From positions 16,982,663 to 17,046,662 of the forward strand of contig NC_066534.1 in assembly GCF_024679095.1 (NCBI RefSeq): 64,000 bases of DNA, read 5' to 3'. Of the stretch, positions 12,561-24,460 are shown one piece after another. This DNA is from Eriocheir sinensis. Lineage: Eukaryota > Arthropoda > Malacostraca > Decapoda > Varunidae. The first letter of the stretch is position 1. Every line of letters starts with the position of its first letter. The notes beneath the pieces were generated by a model that saw only the letters and a program-made list of their open reading frames with translations, had not been told where the DNA came from and ran no database searches. The translations under genes were made by a program, and so were the position numbers.

Positions 12561-12621
12561 AAACCAGCTCGGTGCTAAACTCGAGTCGGAAACTTGAGCC
12601 TTCGACAGCAGCAAGAACCTG

Positions 12622-12645
12622 TTTTGCATGAATAAAAATGCAAAT
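12622..12645. promoter_or_regulatory. Inverted pair of octamer (POU) sites
   Basis: TTTTGCAT (12622-12629) is followed after 8 bp by ATGCAAAT (12638-12645), the perfect octamer recognised by POU-domain factors. The two half-sites TTTGCAT and ATGCAAA are exact reverse complements. They sit in a unique island (12570-12840) inside the 13.3-kb intron. Binding is inferred. Confidence 0.45.
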
Positions 12646-12846
12646 GAGCGAAGCAGAGTGCGAGAAGTTGAGATGGCGGTGAGGGGAGCGGCGCCCCTTC
12701 CCCTCCCTTCTCTGGTAATGAGGGGGGCGAGGGGGAGGAAAAGGGGGGGGGGGCTAAGGAGACTATAAATTAATGAAAAGGCGAACTTCAGCCACCTCGG
12801 GAGTTACCTCAGAAGACATTAGTTGTGGTGTTCTGTGACCTTGTTC

Positions 12847-12847
<1 letters not shown>

Positions 12848-12883
<36 letters not shown>

Positions 12884-13001
12884 GCCATTTAGTTAGTTGT
12901 CAATTTTAGTTTCCTCGATTTTGATAAGCAACAACTTCTCCTCCTCCTTTCCATCTTCCTCCTCCTCCTCCTCCTCCTACTACTACTACTACTACTACTA
13001 T
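12848..13001. repeat. CT array, then CCT and TAC tracts
   Basis: A ct repeat (12848-12880) is followed by unique sequence, a cct run (12957-12978) and a tac run (12978-13001). Confidence 0.92.
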
Positions 13002-13254
13002 TATTACTTCTACCACTACGACTATTTTCTTTCCAGTCTTCCACAGTTTCCCTTCCAATCACCGCAAGGAAAAATAAAAAAAGCCACCCCTACAAGCTCG
13101 CTACCCGTTTTCTGTTCGCATTCATGGCCGGCGGGAGTCAATACATACAATACAATACGTCCCAACCCGGCAAGATTTATTATTCAGTTTTGGTCATTTA
13201 TCATTCAATTACGTTTCATCCAATATCTGTACTACCCATGTATGTATGTATGTA

Positions 13255-13260
<6 letters not shown>

Positions 13261-13317
<57 letters not shown>
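13261..13317. repeat. GT array
   Basis: Perfect tg repeat preceded by tgta units and followed by short ct runs. Confidence 0.95.
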
Positions 13318-13322
<5 letters not shown>

Positions 13323-14429
13323 TCTCTCCCTCCCTCTATCTATCTATTGTAACATTCCCCCTTCCATTCCTTTCTCTCTTAAACAATCAGACCTATTGTT
13401 TTAACCCTCCGACATCTCTCTCTCTCTCTCTCTCTCTTGCTTTCTTTACCTCCTGTTCCATCTGTCTTTCCCTCTTAACACTTTCGACGGAGGAGGGAAG
13501 GAAGGAAGGAGGGAGAGAGAGAGGGAGGGAGAGGAAGGACTCGTGGGAGAGAAGCCATATGTCTTTCCTCCCTGTGAGACATTCCCTCCAGTTCCTCTTT
13601 GCCTCCCTTTCCTCCCCTTCTAGTCCTATCCACCCCACCCCTTTCCAGCTCCCCTCAGCCCCTTCCACCCCCTGTTCTTCCCATCCCCTCTCCTGCAGAC
13701 TCCCCCGAACCCCTCTTCCAGCACCCCTTCCTTAATCTCCCCATCCCTTTCCTCCTCTCCCCATCCCTTGAAAACCTTACCTTATTCCCCTTATAGCACC
13801 TCTAACCTAAGCTCCCCATCCCCTTCCTCCCGTCCCCATCCCTTGAAAACCCTACCTTATCCCCCTTATAGCACCTCTTACCTTAGCTCCCCACCCCCCT
13901 TCTCTTCCTTCTTCTCCCCTTCTTCCCCTTCCAACCCCAGAAAACTCTAACCTACCCCCCTTAAGCACCCCTTCCCTAACCTCCCCGACCCCCTCCCCCC
14001 CTTTTTCCTTCCCCTTCTTACCCTCCCCACCTTTAAAGATTCTACCCTTCCTCCCTTTGAACACCCCTTCCCTAAGCTCCCCAACCCCGTCCTCCCCTTT
14101 TTCCTTCCACTTCTTCCCCTCCCCACCTTTAAAGATTCTACCCTACCTCCCTTAGAACACTCCTTCCCTAACCTCCCCGTCCCCCTTTGCCCCTATTCTG
14201 TCCACTACCGTTCCCCTCCAGCTTCCTGCCCCTCCAGCCCCCTGCCCCCACCCCTATTGCTCTCGCCCGTCAGCGCTTAGCAAACATGTTTCGGTTACTA
14301 ACGAAGCCATTTCAGGGGAGACAGATCGAAGTGGAAAGGAGAGAGACGATGAAGGGGAAGAGGAGGAGGAGGAAATGAAAATAAAGGCACTTGGTTTAGA
14401 GGGATGACCAAAGAGAGAAGATAAATAAA

Positions 14430-14543
<114 letters not shown>

Positions 14544-15784
14544 TGAATAAGAAAAAAGAGGAGAGTAAAGAAAATGAAGAAGCAGAAAAGAACAAGAGAA
14601 AAAGAAGAAGAAGAAGAAAAGAGGAAAAAGAAAAAGTAGAAGTATAAGACGAAGAAGAATATGAATAAGAAGAAAGAAGAAGTAGAAGAAGAACAACAAC
14701 AACAACAATAACAACTACAACAACAACAACAACAAGCAGATAAATAAAATAAAATAAAACTAAAAGAAAAAAAATTAAGACAGAAAAGGAAGAAAACAAA
14801 CAATATTAAAACGAGGACAAACTTAAGGACTCAAGAGGAGGAGGAAAAAAAGAAGAAAATCGGAGGAAAAAAAGAATGGAGGAAGGAAAAAAAAGGAGGA
14901 GGAAAAAAAAAGGATGAGAGAAAAAATGTCTCTCTAAAGTGCGGGAGATAGCCGCGTCAAATGATGGAGACGGAGGAGGAGGAAGAAGAGAAAGAGGAGA
15001 GGAGAAAAAGAAGAGAGAAAAGAAGATAAGTAAAAGAAAGAGGAAAGAGGAGAAGGCAAGCGAGAGAGTAAAGGAGGTGGAAAGATAAAGGGATAAAGTA
15101 AGAGGCAGGAACAGACGTGAATGAGAGAGGAAAAAGAGGAAAGAGGAAGAAGATAAAGAGGAAGAAATACACAAGAAAAAGGAGACTTGGGTAGAGGAGA
15201 GTAAAGAAGAAGAGAGGAGGAAAGAAATAATACAAAAAGAAGAAGGAAATAAAGTGAATGAATGAGAAGAAAAAGAAGAAAGAGGGGAAGAAGATAAAAA
15301 GGAAGAAATACACAGGAAAAGAAGACACAGGTGGAGGAGAGTAAAAAAGAAGATAGGAAGAAACGATAATACAAAAAGAAGAAGGAATTAAAGTGAATGA
15401 ATAAGGGAAAAAGAAGAAGAGAAAGCGAAAGACACGAAGAAGGAGACATAGAAGAGTGTGAGGAAGAAAATGGGAAGGATAAAGACAGGAATAAAGGAGA
15501 AAAAATGAGGAACAGATAACAAAGAAGATAGGAAATAGAAGAAGGCGAAAAAATAATAGTGATAATATTTCCAGCAAACGAGATAAGAATGAACACGGGA
15601 GTGGAAAGCGAGAAGAAAAGAAAGAAAAGAGAGAAGAGAAGAAGGAAGGAGGAGATAAAACACATTAACAGAAGAGAGAAGGAAAAACATATAAGAAAAA
15701 GGCGAAAAAATATGAGATGATAAACTTAGCGAGCGAGATAAGATGAGGAAGCGAGCGAGGATGGAAGAGGGAAGATAAGGAGGA

Positions 15785-16245
15785 AGAAGGAAAGACGGAA
15801 GGAAGGGAAGGAAGGGAGGAAGGAGGAAAGGAAGATGGAAGAGAGGAAGGAAGGAAGGAAGTTAGAATGGAAGGACGAAAGGAAGGAAGGAAGGAAGGAG
15901 GAAAGGAAGATGGAAGAGAGGAGGAAGGACGAAAGGAAGGAAGGAAGGAAGGGAGGAGAGAAGGAGAGAAGGAAGGAAGGAAGTTAGAATGGAAGGACGA
16001 AAGGAAGGAAGGAAGAAAGGATGGAAGGAAGGAAGGAAGGAGGGAAGGAAGGAAGGGAGGAAAGGAAGATGGAAGAGAGGAAGGAAGGAAGGAAGTTAGA
16101 ATGGAAGGACGAAAGGAAGGAAGGAAGAAAGGAAGGAAGGAAGGAAGGGAGGAAGAAGCAAACATATGATAACAAAAGAAAGAAAGGAAGGAAGGAAGGA
16201 AGAAAGAAGGAAAGGAAGAAAGAAAGGAAGGAAGGAGAAAACATG
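15785..16245. repeat. GGAA-rich minisatellite
   Basis: GGAA/GAAG arrays carry a recurring island gttagaatggaaggacg at about 15859, 15982 and 16097, giving a longer period of about 112-123 bp built on the tetranucleotide. Confidence 0.85.
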
Positions 16246-16975
16246 TATTGACAAAAGAGAGGAATAGAAAAAGAATGAAGAAAAATAAGAATGGAAGAAA
16301 GAAAGAAAGAAGAAACATTGAGAAAGAGGAAGAAGAGGAAAGAAAAATGAAAAAAAAACACGTAGAAAAGGAAAACAAAGTAAGATGATAAAGAGAAATG
16401 CAAAGGAAAAAAAAGGAAGAAAAAAACAGAAGATATAAAAAGAATGAAAAAAAGAAAGCAGGAAACATGAACGAAAACGGAGAGAGGGAGAGGGAGAGAA
16501 AAGTAAAAAAAGGAAAAGAGGAAGAAGAGGAAGAGGGGGAGAAAAATGATGAATGGACGAAGTTAAGCAATAAATGAGAGGGACAGGGAGGGAGAGAGAA
16601 GACGAAGAAGGGTGAGAAGAGAAAAAACGAAGGAGAGGGAGAAAGGAAGAGGGAGAGAGGGAAAAAAGAAGAAGCGAGGGACAAGGAAAACGAGAAAAAG
16701 TGGGAGAAAAAAAAGGAAAGGTGGGGAGAAAGAGAACGAGAAGAGAGGGGAAGGAAAAAAAAGAGGAGAAAAGGAGGAGGGGAGAGTCCAGTTAAGAGGG
16801 AAGAGAGAAGGAAAGGAGGAAAGAAAGAAAAAAAGAAGAAAGAAAGGAGTGAAGGAGGGGAGAAGAGAGAGAGAGGGGAAAAATAGGAGAGAAGGAAAAA
16901 AGAAAGGGAGGAGGAGGAGGAGAAGGAGGAGGAAAAATAGGAAAAGCAACAGAAAGTGGAAGTGCAAAGGGATTA

Positions 16976-17006
<31 letters not shown>

Positions 17007-17401
17007 GAGAGAGAGAGAGAGAGAGATGAAAAACGAAAACAAGAGAAAAAGGGAGACAAAGAAAAAGAAGGAAACAAACAAGCAAATAGAGAAAGGGGAG
17101 AGACAGAGAAAGAAAAAAAAGGAAGGAAAGAAAAAAGGAAAAAGAGAATAGATTTAAAAAGACACATTTGAGAGTAGAAAGCAGAAAGAAGGGAGGAAGG
17201 GAGGAAGGGAGGGAAGGGAGGGAGAGAGAGGGAGGGAGAGAGGGAGGGACATAACAAATATAGACTGACTGACGAGAATAAATAAATAATGAAGAAGAAA
17301 ATAAAGAAAAAAGATGAAAATTCCACAAAACGAACAACATCCACAATAACAAAATAAAAAGCAAAAAAAAACAACAACTTGGGAGGGAATGCAAAGAGGG
17401 A

Positions 17402-17403
<2 letters not shown>

Positions 17404-17473
<70 letters not shown>
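17404..17473. repeat. GT array
   Basis: Uninterrupted gt repeat of about 70 bp. Confidence 0.97.
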
Positions 17474-17474
<1 letters not shown>

Positions 17475-18226
17475 GCCTCCCTCTTTAAATCCTCTTTCAT
17501 ATTAGTCCAGAAAACATCTCTAATTCCCCTTCTCCTGGTGACGAGTGTGTTGACTAATGCCGGAGAGGGAGAGAGAGGGGAGGCTCTCTCTCTCTCCTTC
17601 CTTCTACCTTAATCTTCTCCCCTCATCTACTCTCCCCCTTCCCTATCTTCGCCTTCCCCTCTTCCTTCTCTTCTCCTTCCTCTCTTCTATATCTCCTTTT
17701 CCTTTCCTTTTCTGACTTTTCCTCTATTCTCTTCTTCCTTCTCTTGTGTCCCTCTCTCCTCTAGTTATCTCCTTTTTCTCTTTCTTTATCTCTTTCTTTC
17801 TCCTCTCCATATTCTCTCCCTCTCTTCCATTCTTCTCTATCTCCAAGCTTCGTCTTCTTCCCTCACCTCCTCCACTTCTGTCCCTTCCCTATTCCTCATC
17901 TTTCCTCCATTCCTCCGTTTACTCTCCCTTCTCCTCCTTACCCTCCTCTGCCTACTTATCTCCATCCCTCCCATTTTCTCTCCTTAAAGACTGCTCCTCC
18001 TCCTCCTCCTCCTCCTCCTCCTCCTCCCATTCCAGCGTAAATTCCTACACTCTGTAATCATCCCTCCCTTCCCTCTCCCTTCCTTCCTTCCCTTCTTCTC
18101 TCCCTTCCCTCCCTTCCTTCTCTCCCTTCCCTCCCTTCCATATATTTTTTCCTCCTTCACATAAACACGACGGCAGAAGCTCAACCTTCCATTCTGCCTC
18201 TCCTCCACTTTTTCCCTCCATCCTAT

Positions 18227-18229
<3 letters not shown>

Positions 18230-18268
<39 letters not shown>

Positions 18269-18315
18269 CAGCTTTTCTTTCTTTTTCTCATTCCCTTTTT
18301 TTCCCTCCGTCCTAT

Positions 18316-18348
<33 letters not shown>
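18230..18348. repeat. Paired CT arrays with shared flank
   Basis: Two ct repeats (18230-18264, 18320-18348) are each preceded by ccctcc(a/g)tcctattcat, so a 90-bp segment was duplicated. Confidence 0.85.
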
Positions 18349-18351
<3 letters not shown>

Positions 18352-18566
18352 CTCCCTCACCATTACCGTGAAAATATGTCTAGTGCCCAGTTTCTCTCCC
18401 TCTTTCCTCCCCTAAATTTCCTCCTCCTCTTCCTCCTCCTCCTCCCTCTCTTCCTTCCTCCACTTTCCTTCTTCCTTCTTCCTCTTCTAATTTCTTTCTT
18501 CTTCGTTTTTCTTTGTTTCTTTATCAATATTTGGTTTCCCTCTGTCTAAATAACTCTGATATATAG

Positions 18567-18570
<4 letters not shown>

Positions 18571-18602
<32 letters not shown>

Positions 18603-18624
18603 ACTACTACTACTACTACTACTA

Positions 18625-18662
<38 letters not shown>

Positions 18663-18676
18663 ACACACACACATAC
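18571..18676. repeat. GA, TAC and CA arrays in series
   Basis: Three simple arrays abut: ga (18571-18601), tac (18604-18628) and ca (18628-18676). Confidence 0.95.
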
Positions 18677-18784
18677 ACGACATAATCCTTATCCCGTGTA
18701 ATCCTAATCGGCTTAATAATCTATTTCCTCCTAAGTAGCTGAGGATTGTGTCTAATTACTGAGTGCGTCATCTCCGGCTGGCGT

Positions 18785-19545
18785 CTTGTCTCTCTCTCTG
18801 TCTCTCTTTGTGTCTGTCTAATCCGTACCCTTGACCTGTATCTCTATCTGTCTCTCTGGTCTCTGTCTCTTATTCTGTCTTTATCTCTCCGTCCCTTTGA
18901 TCCCTGTCTCTCTGTGTGTTTGTTCTCCTTTCCTGTCTCTTTCTCTGTCTGTCTGTGTCTCTCTGTTTCGTCTCTCTCTTTCTCTGTTGCGTTTTCTCGT
19001 CTCCTGTCTCTCTGTCTTTCCGTTCACCCTCTTTCTCTCTCTCTGTGTCTCTGTCTCTCTTCCTCCCCTTTGATCGTTATGTCTGTCTATTTCTGTTCCC
19101 TGTTTCTCTTTGTCAATGTCTGCGCCTCTCCTCCCGTTCTCTGTCCCTTTCTGTCTGTCTATCTCTCTGTATCTCTCCGTCTCCTGTCTGTCTCTCTGTT
19201 TCTTTCCGACTTGTTCTCTCACTGTTTCTTTATCTCTTCGTCTCCTTTCTCTGTCTCCCTCTGTCTCTTTCCATTCCTTTACCAGTATCTCTTTGTCTCT
19301 CTCCACAACTTCGTCCCCTCTCTCTCTCTCTCTGTCTCTCTTCATCCCTCCACTGACCTTGCGTACCTGTCTTTGTCTCCCTGTCTCTCCCTGTTCTTTC
19401 TCTGTTGTCTCCCTCCCTCCCTTGTCCCTTGCGAGCCTGTCTTTGTTTCCCTGTTTTTCCGTCTCTGTCTCTTCCCGTCTGTCCTCTACCTACCTGTCTT
19501 TGCGTCCCTGTCTCTGCCTCTGTCTCTGTTCTTCCTGCTCAAGAC
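18785..19545. repeat. TCTG/TCTC pyrimidine tract
   Basis: Degenerate tctgtctctct text fills 760 bp. It produces long open frames on both strands that lack any recognisable domain. Confidence 0.85.
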
Positions 19546-19678
19546 AACCGTGACTGATTAGTATTATCCCAGTGCAAGCAGAGACAGTAATAAGCTAATG
19601 CGGAATGTTGGAATCTGGGCGCGGCTTAATCTGTCACCCAGTCCCCGCGTCCTCCCTGCTGTGCGTCTGTGCTTTAGC

Positions 19679-19681
<3 letters not shown>

Positions 19682-19725
<44 letters not shown>

Positions 19726-19790
19726 GCTGCTTCCTGCTTTGTACTGAGGAATGGTTGTTAATGTTGTTGTTGTTGTTGTTGTTGTTGTTT
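19682..19790. repeat. GT array and TTG array
   Basis: A gt repeat (19682-19724) and a ttg repeat (19762-19790) are separated by 37 bp. Confidence 0.93.
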
Positions 19791-20009
19791 TGGTTGACAC
19801 GGAAACTTCAATTGTAATATAGATGGGAATTAGTTTTAGTGTTATTTTTTTTTTTTTTAGGTGACTGCCATTCTCTTTCTCTCTATCTTTTATCTCTCTT
19901 ATCTCTTTTCTCTTCTTCTCTCTTTTATCTCCACTCTTTCACGTTTTATCTCTACTCTTTCTCTCTCTCTTCAATCTCTTATCTCTTCCTTCTCTCTTTC
20001 ATATCTTCA

Positions 20010-20011
<2 letters not shown>

Positions 20012-20057
<46 letters not shown>

Positions 20058-20141
20058 GATGGAAAACTTGCCCGACCCAAAGAAAGAAAGTCAAAGATGA
20101 ATGTTTACCTAATGGTTTCGGTCTGGCCCTCCCCCCCCCCC

Positions 20142-20187
<46 letters not shown>
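20012..20187. repeat. CT array and CA array
   Basis: A ct repeat (20012-20054) and a ca repeat (20144-20187) flank a 90-bp unique segment that ends in a C run. Confidence 0.93.
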
Positions 20188-20190
<3 letters not shown>

Positions 20191-20460
20191 TCCCTCTCTT
20201 AGCAGTCTCGTATATAGCACTTTCTTGACCCAGAGCACCGATAGAAAGATAGATAGATAGATAGATAAAGACATATAGTAGATAGATTCAGAGAGAGCAA
20301 AGGATAAAAAAATATAACCAATGTCTTGCTAATGGATCGCAGCTAAGGGTGAACTCCTTCCTTCCAGCAGTTCTATTTCAGCCCCTCCTCTCCCTGGCGG
20401 TCCTTATGACACTCTCTTGCCCCGAAGCAGCAGCCATGAGAACAGAGCGTAATGGATGAC

Positions 20461-20585
20461 AGGGGGGGGGAGGGGGGGCTAGGGGATCAGGGCAGGAAGA
20501 GGGGACAGGAAAGGGGCAGCAGGGGGGTCAGGAGGGGTGGTAGAGAGGAGGTCAGGGGGGGCGGTAGGGGGGCGGTAGGAGGAGC
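20461..20585 (+). other. G-run cluster with quadruplex potential
   Basis: Many runs of three to ten G occur within short spacers on the plus strand, satisfying the usual four-tract pattern several times. This is the template strand for robo. Confidence 0.7.
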
Positions 20586-20999
20586 CTTAAATCACTTAGC
20601 CTGCATAAAAAGGGCGCGGCCTCACATAGACTTGGCGTTATACATCATTACAAGAGTGACAGCCTTGCCCCGCCCTTGCCTATGCCCCGCCCTTGCCCCT
20701 TGCCCCTGCCCTACTACTCCTGCTCCGCCCTGTCCATGCCCCCTACCCATGTCCCCTTCTTTTCCTATTCCTGTCTGTCTATCTAATCTACCTACCTCTG
20801 TTCTTTCTAGTTTTCCCTCTTCGTTTGTTCTACCTACCTTGCTGTCTCGTCTCCTTTTGCTACCTCTGTTTCTTCTCCCTTTGTTTGTGTCTATTCTGTC
20901 TATCTGTCCATTCTGTCTCTGCGCCCCTGTTCCTGTTCATTTCTGTTTTCTTCTTCCTTTGTTCTTTCTACCTTGTTCTCTCGTCTTCTTTCGGGGAAG

Positions 21000-21750
21000 G
21001 GAAGGAAGGAAAGAAGAATGGGGAGGGAAAGGAAAAAGAGGAAAGGGAAGGAAGGAAAGAGGTGAAAGGGAAAGAAAAGAGAAGGAAAGAAGGGGAAGGG
21101 GGAAGAAGGGAGGAAAGGAAAGGGAAGGGATAGGAAGGGAAGAAAGGAAAGAAGAATGGGGAAGGGAGGGTAGGGGAAGGGAGAAGAAGGGAGGAAAGGA
21201 AAGGGAAGGGATAGGAAGGGAAGAAAGGAAAGAAGAATGGGGAAGGGAGGGTAGGGGAAGGGAGAAGAAGGGAGGAAAGGAAAGGGAAGGGATAGGAAGG
21301 GAGAAAGGAAGAAGAATGGGGAAGGAGGGTAGGGGGAAGGGAGAAGAAGGGAGGAAAGGAAAGGGAAGGGATAGGAAGGAAAGAAAGGAAAGAATGGGGA
21401 AGGGAGGGTAGGGGAAGGGAGAAGAAGGGAGGAAAGGAAAGGGAAGGGATAGGAAGGGAAGAAAGGAAAGAAGAATGGGGAAGGGAGGGTAGGGGAAGGG
21501 AGAAGAAGGGAGGAAAGGAAAGGGAAGGGATAGGAAGGGAAGAAAGGAAAGAAGAATGGGGAAGGGAGGGTAGGGGAAGGGAGAAGAAGGGAGGAAAGGA
21601 AAGGGAAGGGATAGGAAGGGAAGAAAGGAGAGAAGACTGGGGAAGGGAGGGTAGGGGAAGGGAGAAGAAGGGAGGAAAGGAAAGGGAAGGGATAGGAAGG
21701 GAAGAAAGGAAAGAAGAATGGGGAAGGGAGGGTAGGGGAAGAGAGAAGAA
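21000..21750. repeat. 81-bp purine minisatellite, about 9 units
   Basis: The segment aatggggaagggagggtagg recurs at 21155, 21236, 21315, 21393, 21474, 21555, 21636 and 21717, so the period is 81 bp with two slightly shorter units. The period is a multiple of three, which is why it leaves long spurious open frames. Confidence 0.93.
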
Positions 21751-22020
21751 GGGACTCCTACCTTCTGTTCTCTGCCCCTGTCTGTGTCCTTTTCTCTCTG
21801 TCTATCTGTCTATTTCTTCCTGTTCTTGATTAACCTTATTTTCCTTCTGCAGTCTCTCTTCAATCTATCCTCTTACCTCGCCCTCTCCTGGTGTCCTTTC
21901 GTCTCTCTATTCTGTCTATTTCTGTCCTTTTTCGCTTCACTCCTGTTCTCCTGTTACCCTCGTTCCAACTATCCTCCCATCTTTTTGTTTTCTTTTCTAC
22001 CGTTTCTTTCTGTCACTGTT

Positions 22021-22194
22021 CCATTTCCCTGCGTTGTTATAGATCTGTTTTCCCTGTGCAGTCTACCCTAGTATCTCTATCTATCTATCTATCTCCTTCC
22101 TTCCTTCCTTCTTTCCTTCACTCCCTGCCACTCTCTCGTCCATTTCCCTGCGTTGTTCTAGATCTGTTTTCCCTGTGCAGTCTACCCTAGTATC

Positions 22195-22225
<31 letters not shown>

Positions 22226-22380
22226 CCTTCCTTCCTTCCTTCTTTCCTTCACTCCCTGCCACTCTCTCGTCCATTTCCCTGCGTTGTTCTAGATCTGTTT
22301 TCCCTGTGCAGTCTACCCTAGTATCTCTATCTATCTATCTCCTTCCTTCCTTCCTTCCTTCCTTCACTCCCTGTCTCTCT
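22021..22380. repeat. 120-130-bp tandem repeat with ATCT tracts, 3 units
   Basis: Units start ccatttccctgcgttgtt at 22021, 22140 and 22271, each followed by agatctgttttccctgtgca and an (ATCT)n and (CCTT)n tract. Length differences come from the ATCT copy number. Confidence 0.9.
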
Positions 22381-22989
22381 CTCCTTTCCTATCCTGGAGC
22401 CATTTTTGTACAGCCTCACTCTTTGTTGTTCCATTCCATTCCGTTCCTCTACTCTGTCATCCCCTGCTCCTCCACATCCTTCCCTTCCCTACCTCCCCTA
22501 CCACTTGCCCCCTACCTCCTGCTCCCTTCCTTCCTGCCCCCCTGCCTCTCTTTCCACCCCGCGCCAGAGGAGTCATGCACTTTCCAAGCTCTCCTTTGCA
22601 GTGTTTTCAGCCGCGTCCGTGAAATATGTCCTTATCACACGAACGAGTTACTCTTCCGCTGTCTCCACGTATACCTCCTCTTCTTCTCCTCCCTCCTCCT
22701 CCTCCTCTTGCTCTATCCTCCTCCTTTTATCGTCCCCCGTGACCTCATGTAATCTCCTCCTCTTTCTCCTGCTCTTCATTCTTCTTTCTCTTCGCTATGA
22801 TTTTGTTCTTGTTCTTCCTTTTGCTCTTTAATCCTTTTTTTGCTGCCTTTCTTTGCTACTGTGTTTTCTTTTATGTTATTACCTACTACTACTATTACTA
22901 CTACTACCACTACTATTACTACTACTATTACTATTACCAAAATCACCAACGCTCAATTGAAAACCGCAACACCTTAATCTAAAAATATC

Positions 22990-23080
22990 TCACCACCACC
23001 ACCACCTCCACCACCACCATCTCCACCCCACCTCCACCTCCACCACCACTACCACCACCACCACCTCCTCCACCACCATC
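22990..23080. repeat. ACC-rich trinucleotide tract
   Basis: Interrupted acc/cac repeats; preceded by a tac/tat tract at 22880-22937. Confidence 0.85.
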
Positions 23081-23343
23081 AGTGCGGCAACACAATCACA
23101 ATCAGAAACAAACATCACCAACGCAAAACCGCCGCCGCTGACAGAACGCTGGGCTGGGGTGGGTGAGCGGGTGAGTGGGGAGGGGGGAGCTGGTGTTGAG
23201 GGGGGTGAGGGGGGGTGAAAGGGGGTGAGGTAATGGGCACGGCAGGAAAGTTGTGCGGGAGGTAAGGGTGGAGGAAAAACTGTAGCCTGACACTGAGGGG
23301 CAAGTTCCTCCATTATCCCCCCCGCCCCCCTCACCCCCCTCTT

Positions 23344-23347
<4 letters not shown>

Positions 23348-23395
<48 letters not shown>
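23348..23395. repeat. GA array next to the Ig4-5 exon donor
   Basis: Perfect ag repeat of 48 bp ending 14 nt from the donor at 23409. In the transcript it is a CU repeat. Confidence 0.97.
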
Positions 23396-23397
<2 letters not shown>

Positions 23398-23409
23398 ATG
23401 CACACTCAC

Positions 23410-23895
23410 TTGCAATGTTGAGGTCGCCGTTCGGGTCCAGCGTCACCCTCTCCCCGTCGGTCCTGACGGGCGCGGCGCCGCGGTACCACGTCACCGTGGG
23501 CTTGGGCGGCCCCTGGGCGCGGCAGTGCAGGACGGTGGGCGTGCGGGCGGGAAGCGTCTGGTTGGAGGGCGGGATGGTGATGATGGGAGGCGGGGCGTGG
23601 CGGGCGGCTACCAGAGTGAGCCAAGCGCGGGCGTGGGCCACGCCCGCCTCGCTTACCAAAGAACACGTCCACGTGCCGCCCTGCGCCGACGTTTGCGGCG
23701 TCAGCACCAGCGTCCCGTCACGGTCCACGTGGGCGTCCTCGGACACCCAGCCTGAGCCCACCGGCTGCTGCGGCAGCGACGAGTGGGTCCAGACGGGCGT
23801 GGGCGGCGGCGTGCCGCGGCCGTAGCAGGGCAGCCGCACGGTGGTGTTGAGGATGGCGGCGGTGTCCACGGGGCCGGAAACCAGCTGGGGCGGGT
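23410..23895 (-). CDS. robo: Roundabout receptor, Ig4 and most of Ig5
   Basis: This 486-bp exon encodes about 162 residues. Residues 1-97 form Ig4: cysteine near 24 (VRLPC), tryptophan near 36 and second cysteine near 78 (GGTWTC). Residues from about 102 open Ig5 with PPPIITIPPSNQTLP, a segment highly characteristic of Robo Ig5, followed by cysteine near 125 (LHC) and tryptophan near 137 (TWYRG). The second Ig5 cysteine is on the next exon. The acceptor ends ccccacag; the donor is A|GTGAGT. Both flanking introns are phase 1. In Ig4 the usual D-x-G-x-Y-x-C is changed to Q-G-G-T-W-T-C, so the conserved aspartate and tyrosine are replaced. NTT and NQT sequons are present. Skipping would keep frame but fuse Ig3 to half of Ig5. 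A long CU repeat begins about 14 nt after the donor in the transcript. Confidence 0.93.
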
Positions 23896-24176
23896 CTGTG
23901 GGGGAGAGAGAGGCGTCATGGGCGTCACAAGGGGCAGCAGGGAGGAGTGCTGCGGCTCCGAGGCAGCAGCGCAGCAGGAGCGCCGCCTCCTCCCTGGAGA
24001 AGCACGCCAATATACAGGCCACCCCCCCTTTACCCTCCCCCCCCCCCCTCTGCCTGCTGGCCTTGGCCCCGGCAGCTCGCCGCTCCCATTTCGCAGAATA
24101 ACATTGCGTTTTATTACCGTTATGAAGTAATATTGGTTTTGTTGTTCCCGAACTATGTAAACAGAGCAAGAGTCTC

Positions 24177-24219
24177 GTGACGGGCGGCTGCCAGGTATTG
24201 ACTGTGCGCCGCCCGTCAC
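24177..24219. other. Perfect 12-bp inverted repeat in the short intron
   Basis: GTGACGGGCGGC at 24177-24188 is matched by its exact reverse complement at 24208-24219, with a 19-nt loop. All twelve pairs are Watson-Crick and ten are G-C. It could fold in DNA or in the pre-mRNA between the Ig3 and Ig4 exons. Confidence 0.9.
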
Positions 24220-24460
24220 TGGCTGACTGACCTCCACACAACCTTGACCCTAACTTTAGGCTGCATCACGCGGGGCCCAAACTCGCGGCGTTTTGGATGA
24301 AAGCAAACTTTTGCACCAATTTTCAGCACAGCCTCCCCCCAAAGTGCCGCCGCTGCCCCCCTGACCCTGACCCGGGGGGTCCCCTCCCCATAATGGCGCC
24401 CTCGGCCCCCTGACCCTGACCTGAGAGTTCTCTCCCCCTAATGTCACCATTAGTCCCCTC

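Noticed and set aside
23406..24241. Alternative frames and the long continuous frame over the Ig4-5 exon
   Set aside because: The extension upstream of 23895 reads through the short intron and the downstream part enters the CU repeat; both are cut off by clear splice sites.
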